Origin: Nocardia mexicana NBRC 108244
GTDB taxonomy: Bacteria > Actinomycetota > Actinomycetes > Mycobacteriales > Mycobacteriaceae
Reading direction: 5' to 3'
DNA: 64,000 bases
Assembly (NCBI RefSeq): GCF_001613165.1
Contig: NZ_BDBV01000050.1
Span: 62,001-126,000 of the forward strand
Position 1 is the stretch's first letter; the number at the start of each line of letters is the position of its first letter. A program made the translations under genes and the position numbers. Positions 60,382 to 64,000 of this stretch are shown piece after piece. Below the pieces are notes generated by a model that was not told where the DNA came from, made no database searches, and was given only the letters and a program-made list of their open reading frames with translations.

Positions 60382-61029
60382 TCAGGGGAGTGGCTGGGTG
60401 CCGCGCTGGGACAGCAGCACCGCCATCAGCCCGCACTCCTGACTCTGGCCGACGATCATGCCGCGCAGGGCCTCTTTGACCGCGCCGGAGGCGATTTCGC
60501 GGTCGGCGGCCTGTGCCATCGCGACACCGCCCTGGTGGTGGCGGTACATCAGTTGCAGGAAGAGGACTTCGGCCTCGCGGCCACGGGCGGCGGACAGGGC
60601 ATCGAGTTCGGCCTGGGAGGCGAGGCCGGGCATGACGCCGGGCGCGGGCGGTGACGCGGGCGAATGACGGTGGGCGGCGGCGTTGTCCGGCGCCGCGGCC
60701 ATCCACGCCATCGGATGCTGCGACATCGGGGATGCGTTGGCCAGGCGCAGCCAGCCGAGCATGGTCCCGATCTCCACGCGCTGCGACTGGTCGATCTGCT
60801 GGGCCAGCCGCTGCACCATCGGATCGACGCCGGGATCCAGGCGCTGCACGATCTGGACCGCCTGCTGGTGGTGCGCGGTCATATCCTGGGCGAAACCGAT
60901 CTCGGTGTCGTTCAGAATCCGTGCCGCGGTGTGTGTTTCGGGCCAGATCAGCGGCCGTAGGGCGGCGCCCATGACGAGCAGGATCAGCACGCCCGCGGCC
61001 AGGCAGGCCGCGGTCAGCAGCCGGCGCAT
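60382..61029 (-). CDS. DUF305 family secreted or membrane-anchored protein
   Basis: This 215-residue protein has an N-terminal hydrophobic segment (LLTAACLAAGVLILLVMGAAL). The DUF305 pattern of histidine-rich helices occurs twice: FAQDMTAHHQQAVQIVQ and LQLMYRHHQGGVAMAQAA. Some DUF305 proteins bind copper through such His/Met sites. Its ATG shares a base with the LVIVD gene stop (TGATG), so the pair is co-translated. Confidence 0.88.
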   Translation of the reverse strand: MRRLLTAACLAAGVLILLVMGAALRPLIWPETHTAARILNDTEIGFAQDMTAHHQQAVQIVQRLDPGVDPMVQRLAQQIDQSQRVEIGTMLGWLRLANASPMSQHPMAWMAAAPDNAAAHRHSPASPPAPGVMPGLASQAELDALSAARGREAEVLFLQLMYRHHQGGVAMAQAADREIASGAVKEALRGMIVGQSQECGLMAVLLSQRGTQPLP

Positions 61030-62606
61030 CACGACCCCACGATCGAACGCTGGTCCGCCGGTGGCGAATACACGTCGTTGTCGAGCTGCAGCACCATGAA
61101 GCCGTTGTCGTTGCAGGTGGTCCACAGCTGGTTGCCGTGCCATTCCGGGGGTGCGAAGCACCAGTCGGTGGAGACGTCGCCGAAGGCGAGCATGCCGGTG
61201 CGCGGCGACAACGCCTGTGCCGGATCGAATTTGCCCTCGAGCATGGCGCGGGCGGTCGAGAAGCTCTCCATGGCGGGCGGCCCGATCAGCGACGCCAGCG
61301 CGTGCGGCGAATTCCACAGCTGCATGTTCTGCCCTGTGCGCGCGGGCGGGTTGAAGTAGGCGATCTCGCGCACGTGGAACGGGTCGCGCACATCGAACAC
61401 CCGGATGCCCGAGGATTCCCAGCCGCACGCCAGCGCGGTGGGGTCGTTCGGGCGGTCGGCCGCGCAGTAGTGCACGTCGTAGGAGAAGACCGATCCGCCC
61501 ATCGCGGAGGCGAGCATGCTGTCCTGGTGCTCGGGGAGGTTGATCTCCAGCTTGATCTTGTTGACGACCTCCGGATCGGCGTCCTCGGAGACGTCGACGA
61601 GTTTCACGCCGCCGGAACCGCCCTCGTCGGCGGTGAACAGGTACGGCGTGCCGTCGTAGGTGACCGGGATGCTGTGCTGGGTGGCCCAGCCGTCGGTCCA
61701 GAACACCCGGCCCAGGTGTCCCACTTGCGGATTCGGGTCGCGGCGCTGCACCGCGCTGACGTCGAGCGTGGTGAATCCGCCGAGCGCCGACAGGTACAGC
61801 CGGTTGCCGTCGGCGCCGACGCCGAAGCCGTGTGCCTCGATCCCGGTGAGGCCCTGCCAGATCACCCGCGGATTCGCCGGGTCGGTGAGGTCGACGGCGC
61901 TGAGGAAGCCCGGTGCGATGCCGGAGGCCCAATAGGTGCGGCCGTCGGGGGAGAAACCGCCCTCGTGCGTCGTGATCGGCAGCGGCATCGCGAGATTCGA
62001 GCCCGGTCCCGGATTCAGCAGCCGGGGATGGGCGCAGTCGGAGATGTCGTACACCGACAGGTAGCCGACGCCCGTGCCGACCGGAACACCGGTGCCCACC
62101 AGCAGTTTTCGCTCGGTGTTGACCTTCAGGCTCTCCCAGGTGCCGGCGAGCATCGCCGGTTCGGTGAGGGTGGCGGTGAGCACCGGGTTGGCGGGATCGG
62201 ACGCGTCGAGCACCTGCACGCCCTGCGCCGGCCCGAGCAGATTACCCGGGAAGAACGAGCCGGTGTAGGAGCAGTGTTCGAACGTGGTGGAGGTGATGCC
62301 GCCCCCGCGCCCGGCATGTCCGCCGACGAACGACATATTGCAGTTGTAGCCCTGCGTGCTGCGGCCGCTGTTGCGATCGGCGGCCGGAACATCGCCCTGC
62401 AGACCGGGTTCCGGCCGCGAGCCCGGCCCGCAGTCCGCGCGCGCCGCCGATTCCCGGCCCACGTCGAGGAACTGCCGCACCTGGTCGGCGATATCGGACT
62501 GGAGATCGGCCGACGCACCGCCGACCGGCAGGACCGCCGCCGCCAGCAGCGCCGCCGCCAGCACCATCATCGGCCTGGACCGCCGAAACCTCTGCACCTG
62601 CCTCAT
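61029..62606 (-). CDS. Secreted LVIVD-repeat protein
   Basis: This 525-residue protein has a signal peptide (MMVLAAALLAAAVLPVGGASA) and LVIVD-type beta-propeller repeats: VQVLDASDPANPVLTATL, LSVYDISDCAHPRLLN, LSAVDLTDPANPRVIWQGL, VKLVDVSEDADPEV and IRVFDVRDPFHVREIAYF. It is expected to be extracellular. It is coupled to the DUF305 gene, a pairing that may serve metal handling. No partner enzyme is apparent. Confidence 0.88.
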   Translation of the reverse strand: MRQVQRFRRSRPMMVLAAALLAAAVLPVGGASADLQSDIADQVRQFLDVGRESAARADCGPGSRPEPGLQGDVPAADRNSGRSTQGYNCNMSFVGGHAGRGGGITSTTFEHCSYTGSFFPGNLLGPAQGVQVLDASDPANPVLTATLTEPAMLAGTWESLKVNTERKLLVGTGVPVGTGVGYLSVYDISDCAHPRLLNPGPGSNLAMPLPITTHEGGFSPDGRTYWASGIAPGFLSAVDLTDPANPRVIWQGLTGIEAHGFGVGADGNRLYLSALGGFTTLDVSAVQRRDPNPQVGHLGRVFWTDGWATQHSIPVTYDGTPYLFTADEGGSGGVKLVDVSEDADPEVVNKIKLEINLPEHQDSMLASAMGGSVFSYDVHYCAADRPNDPTALACGWESSGIRVFDVRDPFHVREIAYFNPPARTGQNMQLWNSPHALASLIGPPAMESFSTARAMLEGKFDPAQALSPRTGMLAFGDVSTDWCFAPPEWHGNQLWTTCNDNGFMVLQLDNDVYSPPADQRSIVGS

Positions 62607-62783
62607 CGCGGAACCCCCGCCTTCCGAACCGACCCGTTACCCGCCGTGACGGACCGGGCGGTACCCAGTACCGCCGGTCACGACAACGATCGAAACGGTA
62701 ACGTGTTCACTGTCTCAGGAGGACGGTTTTCGCAAAAGAACTCGCGTTTGCGCTGGTACCCCGACCACGTCCGGTGCCGCCCA

Positions 62784-62902
62784 CCGTCATTCCGGCATGC
62801 TTTGGCCGGAATCTGCTGTGGGTGGATGGATCCCGACCAAAAGCATGCCGGGATGACGGGAGTGCGTGCCGGGATGACGGGGGGTGCGTGCCGGGATGAC
62901 GA
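62784..62902. repeat. Interspersed GTCATTCCGGCATGC / GCATGCCGGGATGAC repeat
   Basis: Two inverted arms, about 62784-62812 and 62829-62859, share CGTCATTCCGGCATGC and its complement GCATGCCGGGATGACG, separated by 16 bp. Two further direct copies of GTGCCGGGATGACG follow, to about 62902. This type of dispersed intergenic element (often written GTCATCCCGGCATGCTTTTGG) is common in many bacterial genomes. It occupies most of the 313-bp gene-free gap between the LVIVD gene and the next. Confidence 0.85.
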
Positions 62903-62919
62903 GGGAGTGTGCCGCGGGG

Positions 62920-63882
62920 TTACGGCGCTTGGGGCGCTTCTTCGAGCAGGGCCTCGGCGGCAGCGAGCAGGCGTGAGCGCAGGGGTTCGGCGCGTTCCGC
63001 CAGTTCGACCTGGCCGCGCACGTATTCGGCCCGGCCGGACGGGGTTTCGATGGTGACGGGCGAATACCCGTACTCCGAGAGGTCGTAGGGGCTGGCGCGC
63101 ATGTCGAGTTCGCGGGCGGCGCAGGCCAGCTCGAAACAGTCCAGCAGGAGGTCCGAGTCGATGAGCGGGACCAGTTTGAAGCCCCACTTGTACAGGTCCA
63201 TATTGGCGTGCAGGCAGCCGGGCTGCTCGCGGAGGGGCTGATCGTCGCGGGTGAGGGATACGGTGTTGCGGGGTACCGCCTCGGGGGTGAAGAAGCGGAA
63301 GGCGTCGAAGTGGGTGCAGCGCAGCGACATCGACTCCACCACCGCATCCGTTCCCGCGTTCCCGAGCCGCAGCGGCACCTGCCGGTGGCGCACGTCGTCA
63401 CTGCGGTACACCATCGCCCACTCGTGCAGCCCGAAGCAGGACAGCTGTGCGGGCCGGGACGCGGTGGCGCGCAGGAGGTTCGAGACGAATTCGACGGTGT
63501 GGCGACGCCGGGCGAGGAAGGCGGGGTCCGCGGTGTATGCGCGGGAGTGCGCGCCCGGGTCCGTCCCCGTCCCGGCACCGCTGTCCGCGGGTGCGGTCGG
63601 CGGCGGGACGTCGCGATATCCCCGCGAACTCGCGTATTCGGTCGCATTCTCCAGCGCGACACCGTATCCCGGGTGCCAGCGCCGCAGCTGCGCGGGCTTG
63701 TGCCCGTAGTAGGTGAACAGGAAGTCGATCACCGGATGCTTCGATCCGTGCGCGCGCCGCTCGAGGTACGGGCCGATCAGCTCGTCGACCCGGGCTCGAT
63801 GGGCGGCGGCCCGGGCCCGCCAGTCGGTCTCCGCCAGCAGCCGGATGTCTCGCTCCGCCATGGCCGTCGCTTCCCGGCTCAT
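62920..63882 (-). CDS. Conserved protein often annotated as 3-methyladenine DNA glycosylase
   Basis: This 320-residue protein contains WRARAAAHRARVDELIGPYLERR, HPVIDFLFTYYGHKPAQLRRWHPGYGVAL, and LHANMDLYKWGFKLVPLIDSDLLLDCFELA. The pattern matches an actinobacterial family annotated as 3-methyladenine DNA glycosylase. I see no helix-hairpin-helix, nor the AlkC/AlkD or Tag motifs, so I treat that name as unproven. ATG 63882 overlaps the stop of the CBS-domain gene (ATGA). Confidence 0.6.
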   Translation of the reverse strand: MSREATAMAERDIRLLAETDWRARAAAHRARVDELIGPYLERRAHGSKHPVIDFLFTYYGHKPAQLRRWHPGYGVALENATEYASSRGYRDVPPPTAPADSGAGTGTDPGAHSRAYTADPAFLARRRHTVEFVSNLLRATASRPAQLSCFGLHEWAMVYRSDDVRHRQVPLRLGNAGTDAVVESMSLRCTHFDAFRFFTPEAVPRNTVSLTRDDQPLREQPGCLHANMDLYKWGFKLVPLIDSDLLLDCFELACAARELDMRASPYDLSEYGYSPVTIETPSGRAEYVRGQVELAERAEPLRSRLLAAAEALLEEAPQAP

Positions 63883-64000
63883 TCCGCGATCCGGTGGGTG
63901 GCGTCGCGCACCGTGCCGACGAACTCCTCCACCAGATCCTCCAGCGCGACGATGCCGACGGTATTGCCGCGGCTGTCGACCGCGCGGCCGAGATGGCTGC
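63879..64000 (-). CDS. CBS-domain membrane protein (hemolysin C/CNNM type), C-terminal end only
   Basis: The reverse strand from the right edge to TGA 63879 reads out the end of a CBS domain: LGRAVDSRGNTVGIVALEDLVEEFVGTVRDATHRIAE. This V-G-I-V-x-LED-L-x-EE-x-VG segment is the classic tail of the second CBS repeat in CNNM/HlyC-like transporters. In M. tuberculosis the related genes Rv1841c-Rv1842c lie a few genes from glcB. Most of the gene is outside the window. Confidence 0.78.
   Translation of the reverse strand, partial: SHLGRAVDSRGNTVGIVALEDLVEEFVGTVRDATHRIAE

Overview
The window reads as chromosome of a mycolic-acid actinobacterium, most likely Nocardia or a close relative. GC is high throughout, many genes start with GTG, and adjacent genes often overlap by a few bases. 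The order pgsA2-like, gcvH, garA, ftsR-like MerR, bifunctional nuclease, second MerR, gcvP is the arrangement known from Mycobacterium tuberculosis Rv1822-Rv1832. A VWA gene, glcB and a CBS-domain gene recall Rv1836c-Rv1842c further on. I see no phage, IS element, tRNA, rRNA or CRISPR array.

1-7.1 kb: a tightly coupled leftward operon for a modified sugar (two zinc-type sugar methyltransferases, glucose-1-phosphate cytidylyltransferase, PIG-L deacetylase, NAD epimerase, RmlC-like epimerase). It is divergent from a polyprenyl glycosylphosphotransferase, so this is one edge of a cell-surface or exopolysaccharide locus. 7.1-16.5 kb: lipid and steroid functions: a CYP125-type P450 under a good KstR operator, a TetR, a ThrE exporter, an acyl-CoA oxidase, a PAP2 phosphatase, a NERD protein and a cholesterol-oxidase-like GMC oxidoreductase. 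16.6-23.9 kb: the conserved glycine cleavage and growth-control block, with a 28-bp tandem repeat array and a tandem glycine riboswitch before gcvP.

24-32 kb: SDR/AraC/PPOX genes, a GIY-YIG gene, a substrate-binding VWA protein, WhiB, an HNH nuclease with a 43-aa ORF upstream, and an iron-uptake locus (FTR1 permease, P19-like lipoprotein, divergent EfeO-type cupredoxin lipoprotein) with an IdeR-like box. 31.6-35.5 kb: small regulators (winged helix, XRE-DUF397) and a DUF222 HNH protein with a repetitive linker, partly lower in GC. 35.7-42.4 kb: a membrane protein, an imine-reductase-like enzyme, a DGPF/ECF42 sigma pair, and a sulfur module in which an ArsR-rhodanese fusion faces a metallo-beta-lactamase/rhodanese enzyme and an MFS transporter across several operator half-sites.

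42.5-64 kb: GtrA, a metallophosphoesterase, a flavodoxin-fold oxidoreductase, a secreted lipase, a DUF4185 protein, glcB, an SDR-TetR-acyl-CoA dehydrogenase module, a 33-aa ORF closed by a strong terminator, a secreted VWA protein, a thioesterase-like protein, an SDR, a SagB-like nitroreductase, an FAD monooxygenase with divergent TetR, a coupled LVIVD/DUF305 secreted pair, an interspersed repeat, a protein often annotated as 3-methyladenine glycosylase, and the end of a CBS-domain protein. The least familiar items are the two tiny ORFs (29288-29419 and 53394-53495), the sugar cluster with its atypical methyltransferase, and the ArsR-rhodanese control region. All calls are from reading alone; no database was searched.
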